This document shows, in pieces, positions 1 through 9,598 of a DNA stretch of 48,751 nt; the first letter of the stretch is position 1; every line of letters begins with the position of its first letter. A program made the position numbers and the translations under genes. This DNA is from an uncultured Collinsella sp. (lineage in GTDB: Bacteria > Actinomycetota > Coriobacteriia > Coriobacteriales > Coriobacteriaceae): positions 1-48,751 of the forward strand of contig CAKUEU010000006.1 of assembly GCA_934646865.1 (NCBI GenBank). The letters run 5' to 3'. The notes beneath the pieces are model-generated. The model saw only the letters and a program-made list of their open reading frames with translations, had not been told where the DNA came from and made no database searches.

Positions 1-2573
1 CGAATCGCCGCGCTCACCACGTCGGGGTCGTACTCCCCCACGTGCACGATCACGGGACGGCGCCCGGTCGGCGGCGTCGTGATCAGGCTCATGTCGCGCA
101 CGCCGCTCGTGGCCATCTGCATGGTTCGCGGAATGGGCGTTGCCGAAAGCGTGAGCACGTCGATCTGCTCGCGCAGGTTTTTGAGCTGCTCCTTGTGCTG
201 CACGCCAAAGCGCTGCTCCTCGTCAATGATCACCAGGCCCAGGTTCTTAGGGTTCACGTCAGCCGAAAGCAGGCGATGCGTGCCGATAAGCACGTCGATT
301 CCGCCCTCGGCAAACGCCTTGAGTGCGCGCTTTTGCTGCGCCGGCGTACGGAAGCGACTGAGCACCTCGACCTCAAGACCAAACGGGGCAAAGCGTTCAA
401 AGAATGTCTCGTAGTGCTGCTGGGCCAGAATGGTCGTGGGGCAGAGCACCATGACCTGGCGACCGGAATCCACGCACTTAAACGCCGCACGCAGGGCGAC
501 CTCGGTTTTGCCGAAGCCCACGTCGCCGCACAGCAGACGGTCCATGGGCTTGGGCGCCTCCATGTCGGCCTTAATGTCGGCGATGGCCTCCAGCTGGTCG
601 CGCGTCTCGTCGTAGGGGAAGCTCTCTTCCATCTCGATCTGCTCGGGCGTATCGGGCGGGCAGGCGATGCCGGCGATCGACGAACGGCGCGTATACAGGT
701 CGACCAGGTCAAACGCCAGCTTTTTGGCATTCTTGCGCGCCTTGTTGGTGGCACGCGTCCAGTCGGCGGTGTTGAGCCTGGTCAGGCGCGGCTTGTCGCC
801 GTCGGGACCGACGTAGCGCGTGATGCGGTCGACCTGCTCAAGCGGCACGTAGAGCTTGTCGCCGTCGGCGTATTCCAGCAAAAAGTAGTCGCGCTCCTTG
901 CCGCCCACTTCCTGGCGCGCGATCTCGCTAAAGAGCGCGATGCCGTGGGTGGCGTGCACCACGTAGTCGCCCGGCTTAAACGGGAAGGTAATCTGCGTAA
1001 TGTCCACCTTGCGGCGGCTGCGCGCGCGGTTGGCGTCCATGCGGGCGTTGAGGTCGGCAATCGAGAACACGGCCAGGTTGGCGTCGGGCACCACCACGCC
1101 CTGCGGCAGGGCGGCGTCCACAAAAGTCACGCGTCCGCGCGAGATGGTGGGCACGGCGGCACCGGCGGCAGCCTGGGCGGCGCCGGCCTCGAGCGACCGG
1201 GCGTTGAGTGCATCGGCCTTACGGTCGCGGATCGAGGCATGGGCCTCCTGGCGAGCAGCGCGATCGGCAGAATCTGCTGCCGCCACGCGCACGCGGTCGC
1301 CGATAGCGCCGGCGTTTTCGGGCGCCGCGGTCAGCGATTCCTCAAAGGTAATGCCCTCATCGCCAAAGGTGAGCTCCATCGACTCGCGCGCGCCGCGGTC
1401 GGGAATGGCAAACACGCAGGCATAGCGCTTGCCCACGACCTCCTGGATGCGCGTCATAAAGCGATTGTCCGAGCCAGCAATGGCAGGCTGCTCGATCTTG
1501 AGCTCGGCCGTCACCGCACCGCCGGCACGGATAAGGCTCACATAATTCAGGCGCTGCTGAGCACCAAAGTCGAGCTGCTGGGCGCGCACGTACAGGCCGT
1601 CCAGACGGTCGACCCCCGCCTCGCCGGCACGGGCCTCGATATCCTCGTAGGCACGCAGGCAATCGTCGAACAGCGAGCGCGGCTCGGACAGCACCACGAG
1701 CGCCTTGCCGCTCACATGCGACAGCGGGCTCACGGTCTGGCCGTACATCACCGGCAAAAAGCGGTCGAGCTCGGGCGTGACAATGCGCGCGTCCACCATC
1801 TCGAGCAGCGCCGCCAGCTTGCTGTCGTCCTGGCTGGCGCGGTAGAGCGCCACGTGCATGTTGTGGACGGCCTCGTCGGTGAGTGCCAACTCGCGGCAGG
1901 GGAAGATCTCGATGCTGTCCTCGTTGCCGATGGTTTGGCCCGTGGAGCTCACCATGCGGCGGATGCGATCGATCTCGTCGCCAAAGAACTCAATGCGCAC
2001 GGGCGCCTTTTCCTGCGCGGGAAACACCTCGACGGTGTCGCCGTGCACGCGGAACAGACCAGGCGCGTCGGCAGCGCCGGCATTGGTGTAGCCCATGCCC
2101 ACCAGGCGCTGCGGCACCTCGTCAAAGGGAATCTCCTCGCCCACCGCAAAGGTGGTGGACTCCCAGTAGCGGCTCTCGACCGGCGGCACGCAACGCAGCA
2201 GCGCGCGGGCCGAGGCGACCATGATGCAGTTGTCGCCGCGCACGATGCGCCCCAGCGCCTCGCAGCGTTGGGCCACCACGGCATCGTCGGGCGCCTGCTC
2301 GCGCCAGGGGTAGTCCTTGCGCTCGGGGAAGCGGCACACGTGCGCCAGGCCCACATAGGCAGCCAAGCTACGCGCGGCGCGATCGGCCGCATCCTCGCCG
2401 CTCACGATATAGACCGTGGGGCGCGGGCGACGCGCAAACTGGGCGGCGGCCATAAGCGTGCGGCCCGACTGCGACACGGCCAGCGTCACGTCCTCGCCGG
2501 CATCGAGTCCGGCCTCGACGGTCTGCAGTGCCTCGGCAGTGTAGAGCTGCGCGGCTATACGGTGAATGAGCAT
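1..2573 (-). CDS. mfd: Transcription-repair coupling factor Mfd (C-terminus outside window)
   Basis: DNA translocase that removes stalled RNA polymerase from lesions and recruits the UvrABC nucleotide excision repair proteins. The 857 codons seen here start with MLIHRIAAQLYTAEALQ. They include a UvrB-like N-terminal module (FRVHGDTVEVFP, FFGDEIDRI at about residues 180-210), a CarD-like RNA-polymerase-interaction domain (LYVPLEQVDRITRYVG at about 570-590) and superfamily 2 helicase motifs: Walker A GDVGFGKTE near 681 and the DEEQ box in IIDEEQRFG near 783. Family members are about 1,150 residues, so roughly the last 290 lie beyond the left edge. The ATG at 2573 is preceded by GGAGGA at good spacing. 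A terminator-like hairpin ends just upstream of that ribosome binding site, so expression may depend on read-through or attenuation. Confidence 0.96.
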   Translation of the reverse strand, partial: MLIHRIAAQLYTAEALQTVEAGLDAGEDVTLAVSQSGRTLMAAAQFARRPRPTVYIVSGEDAADRAARSLAAYVGLAHVCRFPERKDYPWREQAPDDAVVAQRCEALGRIVRGDNCIMVASARALLRCVPPVESRYWESTTFAVGEEIPFDEVPQRLVGMGYTNAGAADAPGLFRVHGDTVEVFPAQEKAPVRIEFFGDEIDRIRRMVSSTGQTIGNEDSIEIFPCRELALTDEAVHNMHVALYRASQDDSKLAALLEMVDARIVTPELDRFLPVMYGQTVSPLSHVSGKALVVLSEPRSLFDDCLRAYEDIEARAGEAGVDRLDGLYVRAQQLDFGAQQRLNYVSLIRAGGAVTAELKIEQPAIAGSDNRFMTRIQEVVGKRYACVFAIPDRGARESMELTFGDEGITFEESLTAAPENAGAIGDRVRVAAADSADRAARQEAHASIRDRKADALNARSLEAGAAQAAAGAAVPTISRGRVTFVDAALPQGVVVPDANLAVFSIADLNARMDANRARSRRKVDITQITFPFKPGDYVVHATHGIALFSEIARQEVGGKERDYFLLEYADGDKLYVPLEQVDRITRYVGPDGDKPRLTRLNTADWTRATNKARKNAKKLAFDLVDLYTRRSSIAGIACPPDTPEQIEMEESFPYDETRDQLEAIADIKADMEAPKPMDRLLCGDVGFGKTEVALRAAFKCVDSGRQVMVLCPTTILAQQHYETFFERFAPFGLEVEVLSRFRTPAQQKRALKAFAEGGIDVLIGTHRLLSADVNPKNLGLVIIDEEQRFGVQHKEQLKNLREQIDVLTLSATPIPRTMQMATSGVRDMSLITTPPTGRRPVIVHVGEYDPDVVSAAI

Positions 2574-2598
2574 GCTGTTCCTCCGGCATCGCAACGCC

Positions 2599-2626
2599 AA
2601 AAGCCCGCCGGGGCAAGCTCGGCGGG
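2599..2626 (-). terminator. Rho-independent terminator-like hairpin between nth and mfd
   Basis: On the minus strand the stem CCCGCCG (2620-2626) pairs with CGGCGGG (2604-2610) and is followed by CTTTT. It lies about 110 bp after the nth stop and only about 15 bp before the mfd ribosome binding site, so it either ends the nth transcript or acts as a leader attenuator for mfd. Confidence 0.65.
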
Positions 2627-2737
2627 TCGTTCGTCAAAAATCATTGCTTGTCATGGTAGCGCATGGAGAGGACTCCAGCTCAAGCGCACGCCCAGCCCCG
2701 CAACAAAAACGCTAGACGGGCAAGCCGCGCTCTGCCC

Positions 2738-3403
2738 CTACCCCATCACGCGCACGCTGGGGCACAAATCTGCCAACGGGCACTCGTCGCATTTGGGCTT
2801 GCGGGCATCGCAGATCTCGCGACCAAAGGTGATCCACTGGTGGTTGACCGATTCCCAATACTCGTGCGGCAAGATCTTGAGCAGGTCCTGCTCGGTCTTG
2901 AGCGGTTCCTTGGTATGCGTCTTGGGACTCAGCATCAGACGGTGCGCAATGCGGTTGACATGCGTATCCACCGCAATGCCCTCCACGATGCCGTACCCCA
3001 CGTTGAGCACGATGTTCGCCGTCTTGCGCCCCACGCCCGGCAGCTTGACGAGCTCCTTCATGTCCGCCGGCACCACACCGTCGTAATCGGCGACGATCAT
3101 CTGGGCGGCCTCCACGGCATGCTTGGCCTTGCTCTTATAGAAGCCAAGCGACTTGATCGTGTCCGCCACGTCGGCAACACTCGCCCCGGCCATGGCCTCG
3201 GGCGTGGGCCACTGGGCAAACAGCCGCGGCGTTACCTTGTTGACCTGCGCATCGGTCGTTTGCGCCGAGAGCAGCACCGCGATCAGCAGGCGGAAAGGAT
3301 TCTCGTGGTCCAAGAAGCACTCGACCGGGCCATAGCGACGGTTGAGGCGCTCGCACACCTCGATGGCGCGCTCGCGCTTGGCGGCATTGGTCTCGCGTGG
3401 CAT
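2738..3403 (-). CDS. nth: Endonuclease III (DNA glycosylase/AP lyase)
   Basis: Bifunctional base-excision repair enzyme that removes oxidised pyrimidines and cleaves the abasic site. The 221-residue product matches the usual length. It has LLSAQTTDAQVNKVTP near residue 45, the helix-hairpin-helix LPGVGRKTAN with the catalytic lysine at about 127, the catalytic aspartate in VDTHVNR at about 146, and the C-terminal 4Fe-4S ligands in C-x6-C-x2-C-x5-C spacing (CDARKPKCDECPLADLC). The ATG at 3403 is chosen over an upstream in-frame start because GAGGAG lies at good spacing. It sits between the ABC exporter and mfd on the same strand, with a terminator-like hairpin downstream. Confidence 0.96.
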   Translation of the reverse strand: MPRETNAAKRERAIEVCERLNRRYGPVECFLDHENPFRLLIAVLLSAQTTDAQVNKVTPRLFAQWPTPEAMAGASVADVADTIKSLGFYKSKAKHAVEAAQMIVADYDGVVPADMKELVKLPGVGRKTANIVLNVGYGIVEGIAVDTHVNRIAHRLMLSPKTHTKEPLKTEQDLLKILPHEYWESVNHQWITFGREICDARKPKCDECPLADLCPSVRVMG

Positions 3404-3466
3404 AACGACTCCTCGGCTCGACGGAAACATAGCTTCACAGGATCGATTGTCCCACGTCCGGGGCGC

Positions 3467-5269
<1,803 letters not shown>

Positions 5270-5344
5270 GGGCTTCCTTTCGCGTCTGGCAGGGCGAAAG
5301 GTCATTGTTGCACATTGGAGCGTGCTCCAGGCAAGCGCGATACG

Positions 5345-5386
5345 AAAAGCGGCGGGACGCCCGCATCTGCGCAGGCGCCCCACCGC
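5345..5386 (-). terminator. Terminator after rmuC
   Basis: Long GC-rich stem on the minus strand (5373-5386 pairing with 5349-5362, with some G-U pairs) followed by TTTT at 5348-5345. It begins 10 bp after the rmuC stop codon. Confidence 0.75.
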
Positions 5387-5395
5387 CTGTTGTAG

Positions 5396-6751
5396 CTAGT
5401 CCTCGTCTTGCTGGTCTGCGAGGAGGCCGGCGGACGTGAATCCCAAGATTTCGTCGGCTTGGCCGGCGTCCTCCAGCGCGTCGATGTCCCTGAGCTTGCG
5501 CTCCATGACGTTGGTGCGCGTGGTGATAATGCCTTCGACCGTTTTGCCCGCGGTCTCGATCTGCTGCTGGGCGCGGCGCAGCGCCTTTTGGTAACGCGGC
5601 AGCTCGGCCTTGACGGCGGAGAGCACGCGCAGCACGTCGTCGGTGCGTTTTTGCAGCTTAAACGTCTGGTAGCTCATCTGCAGGCTGTTGAGAATCGCCG
5701 CCATGGTGCTGGGACCGGCCACGTTGACGTGATAGTCGCGGCCCAGGGTCTCGATAAGCCCGGGCCGGCTGACGATCTCGGCGTACAGGCCCTCAAACGG
5801 AACGAACAGGATGCCAAAGTTGGTGGTCGCCGGCACGCTCAGATACTTTTCGCAGATATCCTTGGCCTCGCGCTTCACCATCGTGTCGAGCGTCTTGCGC
5901 GCGGCTGCCACGGCATCGGCGTCGCCCGACTCTTGCGCATCGAGCAGATGCTCGTACGCATCGCCCGGGAACTTGGAGTCGATCGGCAGTAGCACGGGGT
6001 CGCCCTCGTCCACCGGCAGTTTGACGGCAAATTCCACGCGTTCCGAAGCACCGGGCTTGGTGGCGATGTTTTCCAAGTACTGGTCGGGTGTGAGGATGTC
6101 CGACAAGATCGCGCCTAGCTGGACCTCACCCAAAATGCCGCGTGCCTTTACATTGCCCAGCACGCGCTTAAGGTCGCCCACGCCGGTGGCGATGGATTGC
6201 ATATCGCCCAGGCCCTTGTACACGGCCTCGAGCTGGTCACTCACCTGCTTAAACGATGCGGACAGACGGTCGTTGAGCGTGCGGGAGAGCTTTTCGTCCA
6301 CCGTCGCGCGCATCTGGTCGAGCTGCACGTTGTTGTCCTTGCGGATGGCACCCAGCTGGGCATCGACCGTCTCGCGCACCTTGTCCAGACGATGCTCGAT
6401 GCCCTCGCGATTGGCGCCAAGCTGCTGGGCGGTCTCGCGGCGCAGGTCATCCATGCGGTCGCCAGCCTGCGAAAACTCGCGCGCGATAGTCAGGTAGCGC
6501 TGCTGCTCCACCGCGGCGTCGGTCGTCTGCTGTTGCGCGATGGCATTTGCCGTGCGCCGGGTTTCCGCCAACGCAACATTAAGAGTGTCGAGCGTATTGT
6601 TGGCCTGCTCGAGCGCTGCCAACGTCTCCGCTCCGTTGTCGCCGCGTTCCCGCAGCTCGGCACGAAGGCTCTTGAGTTGCAGAGCACAGGCCACAGCAAC
6701 CCCCACCGCCACCAAGGCGACCACAACAAGCACAATATCAATAGCAGACAT
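5396..6751 (-). CDS. rmuC: DNA recombination protein RmuC homolog
   Basis: RmuC-family protein, known for limiting recombination at inverted repeats and genome rearrangement. The 451-residue product has an N-terminal membrane helix (about residues 5-25), a long coiled coil (about 30-190, with repeated heptad-like LEQANNTLDTLNVAL and DKVRETVDAQLG segments) and a C-terminal nuclease-like RmuC domain with GILGEVQLGAILSD, DSKFPGDAYEHLL and VPFEGLYAEIVSRPGL. The start MSAIDIVLV at 6751 is preferred because it opens directly with the membrane helix; the ribosome binding site GGCGGA is weak. Its own terminator follows. The role at palindromes is notable in a window with so many long ones, but any link is speculation. 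Confidence 0.93.
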   Translation of the reverse strand: MSAIDIVLVVVALVAVGVAVACALQLKSLRAELRERGDNGAETLAALEQANNTLDTLNVALAETRRTANAIAQQQTTDAAVEQQRYLTIAREFSQAGDRMDDLRRETAQQLGANREGIEHRLDKVRETVDAQLGAIRKDNNVQLDQMRATVDEKLSRTLNDRLSASFKQVSDQLEAVYKGLGDMQSIATGVGDLKRVLGNVKARGILGEVQLGAILSDILTPDQYLENIATKPGASERVEFAVKLPVDEGDPVLLPIDSKFPGDAYEHLLDAQESGDADAVAAARKTLDTMVKREAKDICEKYLSVPATTNFGILFVPFEGLYAEIVSRPGLIETLGRDYHVNVAGPSTMAAILNSLQMSYQTFKLQKRTDDVLRVLSAVKAELPRYQKALRRAQQQIETAGKTVEGIITTRTNVMERKLRDIDALEDAGQADEILGFTSAGLLADQQDED

Positions 6752-6875
6752 GCATTCCGCCCAACAAACCCAATCGAACGCCAATCAAAACCGCGATCAA
6801 TCTTACCCCGCCACACGCACAGAGCACTCACTGCCTTGCAGACAAATTTCTCTTAAAGCCACGGGCGCTAAACCG

Positions 6876-7292
6876 TTAGCTCTCCCAGCCGGCGCGGATG
6901 GTTGTTACGACGTCGCCTAGTCGCTGGCCCAGGGCTGCCAGATGTTGGAGCACTTCGTTGGGCGAGGCGCCGTTGAGGATGCACGTGAGGGCATACGAGG
7001 CCAGGAAGATGGCGACAAGCCCCAGCGGGATGAGCACGATCATCGCCAGCGTACGCAGGCGCTGGCCCAAGCGGCGGCGACGCGCGCGACGCTTGTCGAA
7101 CGCAAGCTCCTGTGCATACGAATCCTGCTGCACGGAATACGTTTCAGGCGCCGGCGCAGACGCCACCTCGGGTGCGGCATTTTGCGCTACAGGCTGGGTA
7201 ACCACCCCTTGCATTTGCATCTCCATGAGTCGCTGCTGCTGACGTAGCATGCGTTCGGCTTGTTGCTGCGGGGTCTCGAGAAACAGATCCAT
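6876..7292 (-). CDS. Small single-pass membrane protein, unknown function
   Basis: I do not recognise this 138-residue protein. It has a Gln/Met-rich N-terminal segment likely to be helical (QQQAERMLRQQQRLMEMQMQ), an Ala/Pro-rich linker, a basic stretch RRARRRRLGQRL just before one membrane helix (about residues 88-110, LAMIVLIPLGLVAIFLASYA), and a short tail. The positive charges before the helix suggest the N-terminus is cytoplasmic. The start MDLFLETPQ at 7292 has GGAGG at good spacing, better than an in-frame TTG four codons upstream. It is about 120 bp upstream of rmuC in the same direction and could be cotranscribed with it. Confidence 0.75.
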   Translation of the reverse strand: MDLFLETPQQQAERMLRQQQRLMEMQMQGVVTQPVAQNAAPEVASAPAPETYSVQQDSYAQELAFDKRRARRRRLGQRLRTLAMIVLIPLGLVAIFLASYALTCILNGASPNEVLQHLAALGQRLGDVVTTIRAGWES

Positions 7293-7573
7293 GCTGGCCT
7301 CCAAAATCGGAGCATTCGACGCTTACGACCAGCATCCCGCACCACCACGACCGCGACAACGCAATCGCTGGCAATAGTCACAAAGTTTCTTTTGCCCAAA
7401 AGCTGTCGAAAAGCTCAACAACTCCCCTACCAGCACTTTCTTTGAGCTTTTTTCGCCAGCGATCTTTCACCCTTCCGCCATCCCGCCAACTGACCAAAAG
7501 CTAACCAAAAGCTTGACAGAAATTGTGGAGACAGGGACCAAAGCAAAGCGCGCCGCCCCCGAACGCAGTCGCC

Positions 7574-7778
7574 TGGACAGTTAGTTCAGATACGTATAAA
7601 TCAAACCCCCTCAAATTGCATTCGGACGCTTCGCTTGGCGCAATTTGGCCCTCAAAACGGGCGTTTAAAGCCAAAAACCAAGCGTCTCAGGTCATCTAAA
7701 GGGGTCCAACAAGCCTCCGAGGGCTCCAAACCCAGCTATTAAACCGCCCGAATTATACGTATCTGAACTAACTGTCCA
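7574..7778. repeat. MITE-like element with perfect 26-bp terminal inverted repeats
   Basis: The left end (7574-7599, starting TGGACAGTTAGTTCAGATAC) is an exact reverse complement of the right end (7753-7778). The 153-bp interior has no open frame with coding character and is more AT-rich than neighbouring genes. The ends begin TG and finish CA, as in several insertion sequences, but no transposase is present and no clear target duplication is visible beyond a possible CC. It may be a non-autonomous element or a large cruciform or RNA-hairpin element. It accounts for part of the 745-bp gene-free stretch 7293-8037. Confidence 0.7.
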
Positions 7779-7786
7779 CCCCATAC

Positions 7787-7815
7787 AAAAAGTGCCGCCC
7801 CAAAAGGGGCGGCAC
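7787..7815 (-). terminator. Rho-independent terminator, copy 1
   Basis: Minus-strand stem GTGCCGCCCC - TTTT - GGGGCGGCAC (7815-7792) followed by TTTTT at 7791-7787. It ends transcription from the membrane-protein gene that stops at 8038. The stem and loop are identical to those at 8766-8789. Confidence 0.85.
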
Positions 7816-7860
7816 ACAAACCAATCTATGAGTCAAAGCTCGTTGGCAAGCCCGCGCCGT

Positions 7861-7940
7861 CAGACCCGCGGCGTATACCTTTGCCTCGTGCGACCCTGCG
7901 AAGCCGTGAGCAAGAGGGAAAGGGATACGCCGCGGGCCTG
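7861..7940. repeat. Palindromic repeat with conserved loop, copy 1
   Basis: The arms 7861-7887 and 7914-7940 are 27 bp with three mismatches. The loop carries CCCTGCGAAGCCGTGAGC. The same loop lies inside a different stem at 8839-8924, and a degenerate copy follows at 7969-8000. The element sits between the 8038 stop codon and the terminator at 7787-7815, so it would lie in the 3' end of that transcript. Confidence 0.75.
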
Positions 7941-7968
7941 ACGCCCGGAGCGGTGAGGCCAGCAGCTG

Positions 7969-8000
7969 CCCTACGAAGCCGTGAGCGAGAGGGAAAGGTA
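7969..8000. repeat. Degenerate tandem copy of the conserved-loop repeat
   Basis: CCCTACGAAGCCGTGAGC followed by GAGAGGGAAAGGTA matches the loop and right arm of the element at 7861-7940. No well-paired left arm is visible, so this is a partial copy placed in tandem about 40 bp after the first. Confidence 0.6.
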
Positions 8001-8037
8001 TTTCCCCGCCCCGCGCTCCGCAGGTAGCAAAGACGCA

Positions 8038-8670
8038 TTACATGCCCGCAAGGTTTCGGGTAGCGGTGGCGCACATAAACGCCAGGACCAAGATCACGAG
8101 CGATCCAGCGATATCCGCCAGCACGCCCGCAACACGGCGCTCAAACAGCCAGCTCTCGAAGTGCGGAGCGACATTGCGCCAAACACGCCACAGCAAGATG
8201 CCCATACCGATCACGCCCGGAATATTGAGCAGCAAAATCTCGGAACACAAGAGGCCAATCAGGTTGCCGGCGACAAAACCCGCATCGCCCTCGCAGTACT
8301 TGCGATAGACCATGTACAGCATGTACGCCACAAACGGCTGTAGACACGCAGAAATAAAGGTGACCACCATCGAGGGATCCTGAGAAAAGACCTCGGTAAG
8401 CTTATCAACACTCGCAGCATCCTTCGAAGCCAAGAACAAGCCGATAACCACCACGGGCACCACACCCAAGATAACCTCGACCAGAGTAAACAGCTTGGCA
8501 GTCAAATCCTCACTAGCGGAGTTGAGATGCGGTGCCCACTCAGGATGAGCATGCGCCCCAACCTTCTTCTCCTTATCGGAACGCTCGGCCTTGCCACCCT
8601 CAACAACCCGACGCTCCGGATCCTTGCGAGTCCCCACAGCAGCAACCCGAGCCCGAGACTTCTTACCCAT
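8038..8670 (-). CDS. Multi-pass membrane protein, unknown function
   Basis: I do not recognise a family for this 210-residue protein. The first 55 residues are charged and cytoplasmic in character (MGKKSRARVAAVGTRKDPER onward). Four hydrophobic segments follow, at about residues 68-88, 105-130, 140-165 and 185-205 in the chosen frame, including FTLVEVILGVVPVVVIGLFL and LADIAGSLVILVLAFMC. The start MGKKSR at 8670 is preferred over an extended upstream frame because the upstream part looks like read-through of non-coding sequence; no strong ribosome binding site is visible. It is flanked on both sides by the same terminator hairpin and by conserved-loop palindromes, so it is a monocistronic island. 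Confidence 0.7.
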   Translation of the reverse strand: MGKKSRARVAAVGTRKDPERRVVEGGKAERSDKEKKVGAHAHPEWAPHLNSASEDLTAKLFTLVEVILGVVPVVVIGLFLASKDAASVDKLTEVFSQDPSMVVTFISACLQPFVAYMLYMVYRKYCEGDAGFVAGNLIGLLCSEILLLNIPGVIGMGILLWRVWRNVAPHFESWLFERRVAGVLADIAGSLVILVLAFMCATATRNLAGM

Positions 8671-8760
8671 ACCAAAACACCCCACAACAGGAAGCAAACA
8701 AACAAAAGCACTACCCAGTGTACCCCCAAGCAAAGGTACCGCCCCAGCTAACCCCCATAC

Positions 8761-8790
8761 AAAACGTGCCGCCCCAAAAGGGGCGGCACG
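8761..8790 (-). terminator. Rho-independent terminator, copy 2
   Basis: Minus-strand stem CGTGCCGCCCC - TTTT - GGGGCGGCACG followed by TTTT. It lies about 155 bp after the rubrerythrin stop, beyond the palindromic repeat 8839-8924. Stem and loop are identical to the terminator at 7792-7815. Confidence 0.82.
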
Positions 8791-8838
8791 CTAACTTCTT
8801 ATCAGCTTATATGTAGCGAGCACGCAACGACCCAAGGC

Positions 8839-8924
8839 GGGCCGGGAGGGCGGGATTACCTTCCCTCAACGCGACCCTGCGAAGCCGTGAGCGGGAAGGG
8901 AAGGTAATCCCGCCCTCCCGGCCC
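8839..8924. repeat. Palindromic repeat with conserved loop, copy 2
   Basis: The arms 8839-8866 and 8897-8924 are 28 bp and perfectly complementary. The 30-bp loop contains GCGACCCTGCGAAGCCGTGAGC split here as GCGA + CCCTGCGAAGCCGTGAGC, the same loop as in the element at 7861-7940, while the stem is largely different. It starts 20 bp after the rubrerythrin stop codon. Confidence 0.78.
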
Positions 8925-8944
8925 AGCCCGCATTCGCACCGACG

Positions 8945-9484
8945 CTAGTAGTTCACCACCTGCTCCTCAAAGTACGCCTTGGGGTGGTTACACACCGGGC
9001 ACACCTCAGGCGCCTCGGCACCCACGTGCAGATGCCCGCAGTTCAGGCACTTCCACACCTTTACGCCCTCGCGCTCAAACACCTCACCCGACTCGATACG
9101 CTCGACGAGTTTATTGTAGCGCTCCTCGTGCGCCTTCTCGACGGCGGCGACACCACGGAACTTCGCGGCGATCTCGACAAAGCCCTCCTCCTCGGCGGTC
9201 TTGGCAAACTCGTCGTACATCGTGGTCCACTCGTAGTTCTCGCCCGCCGCGGCATCACGCAGGTTGTCCAGAGTGTCGGGGACGGCGCCGTCGTGCAGAT
9301 ACTTGAACCATAGCTTGGCATGCTCGGACTCATTGCCCGCCGTCTCGGTAAAGATATTCGAGATCTGAACGTAGCCATCCTTCTTGGCCTTGGAGGCATA
9401 GTAGCGATACTTGGTGTGTGCCTGGGACTCACCGGCAAAGGCGGTCTCGAGGTTCTTCTTGGTCTGGGAGCTCTCAAAGTCCAT
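8945..9484 (-). CDS. rbr: Rubrerythrin
   Basis: Non-haem di-iron peroxidase that detoxifies hydrogen peroxide in anaerobes, taking electrons through a rubredoxin-like domain. The 179-residue product has an N-terminal ferritin-like four-helix domain with iron ligands in [27 protein letters not shown] and [12 protein letters not shown], and a C-terminal rubredoxin-like FeS4 site with paired CxxC ([10 protein letters not shown] and [10 protein letters not shown]). The ATG at 9484 has GAAGGGAAG upstream. A leader hairpin lies at 9508-9530 and a palindromic repeat follows the stop codon. Monocistronic; its presence fits an oxygen-sensitive lifestyle. Confidence 0.96.
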   Translation of the reverse strand: MDFESSQTKKNLETAFAGESQAHTKYRYYASKAKKDGYVQISNIFTETAGNESEHAKLWFKYLHDGAVPDTLDNLRDAAAGENYEWTTMYDEFAKTAEEEGFVEIAAKFRGVAAVEKAHEERYNKLVERIESGEVFEREGVKVWKCLNCGHLHVGAEAPEVCPVCNHPKAYFEEQVVNY

Positions 9485-9507
9485 AGGTGTACTTCCCTTC
9501 AACGCAT

Positions 9508-9530
9508 GCCGCTCGTAGGCTTCGAGCGGC
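9508..9530 (-). promoter_or_regulatory. Hairpin in the rubrerythrin leader
   Basis: GCCGCTCG (9508-9515) pairs with CGAGCGGC (9523-9530) around a 7-bp loop, about 24 bp upstream of the rbr start codon. There is no U-run, so it is not a terminator. It could be an operator or an RNA stability or translation element. Confidence 0.45.
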
Positions 9531-9598
9531 CTCATCTTTAGGATGCCCTCATGCCAAGAATCTAAACCTTACAATCCTGTTCTTCAGATTTGCGCAGG

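Noticed and set aside
42..3086. Plus-strand 1,014-codon open frame opposite mfd and nth
   Set aside because: The product is His/Arg/Gly-rich with no family resemblance, while the minus strand encodes clear Mfd and Nth; it is an artefact of GC-rich codon use.
7861..8924. CRISPR-like array from repeated motifs
   Set aside because: Only three unevenly spaced copies, the repeats are loops of hairpins, and there are no spacers or cas genes.
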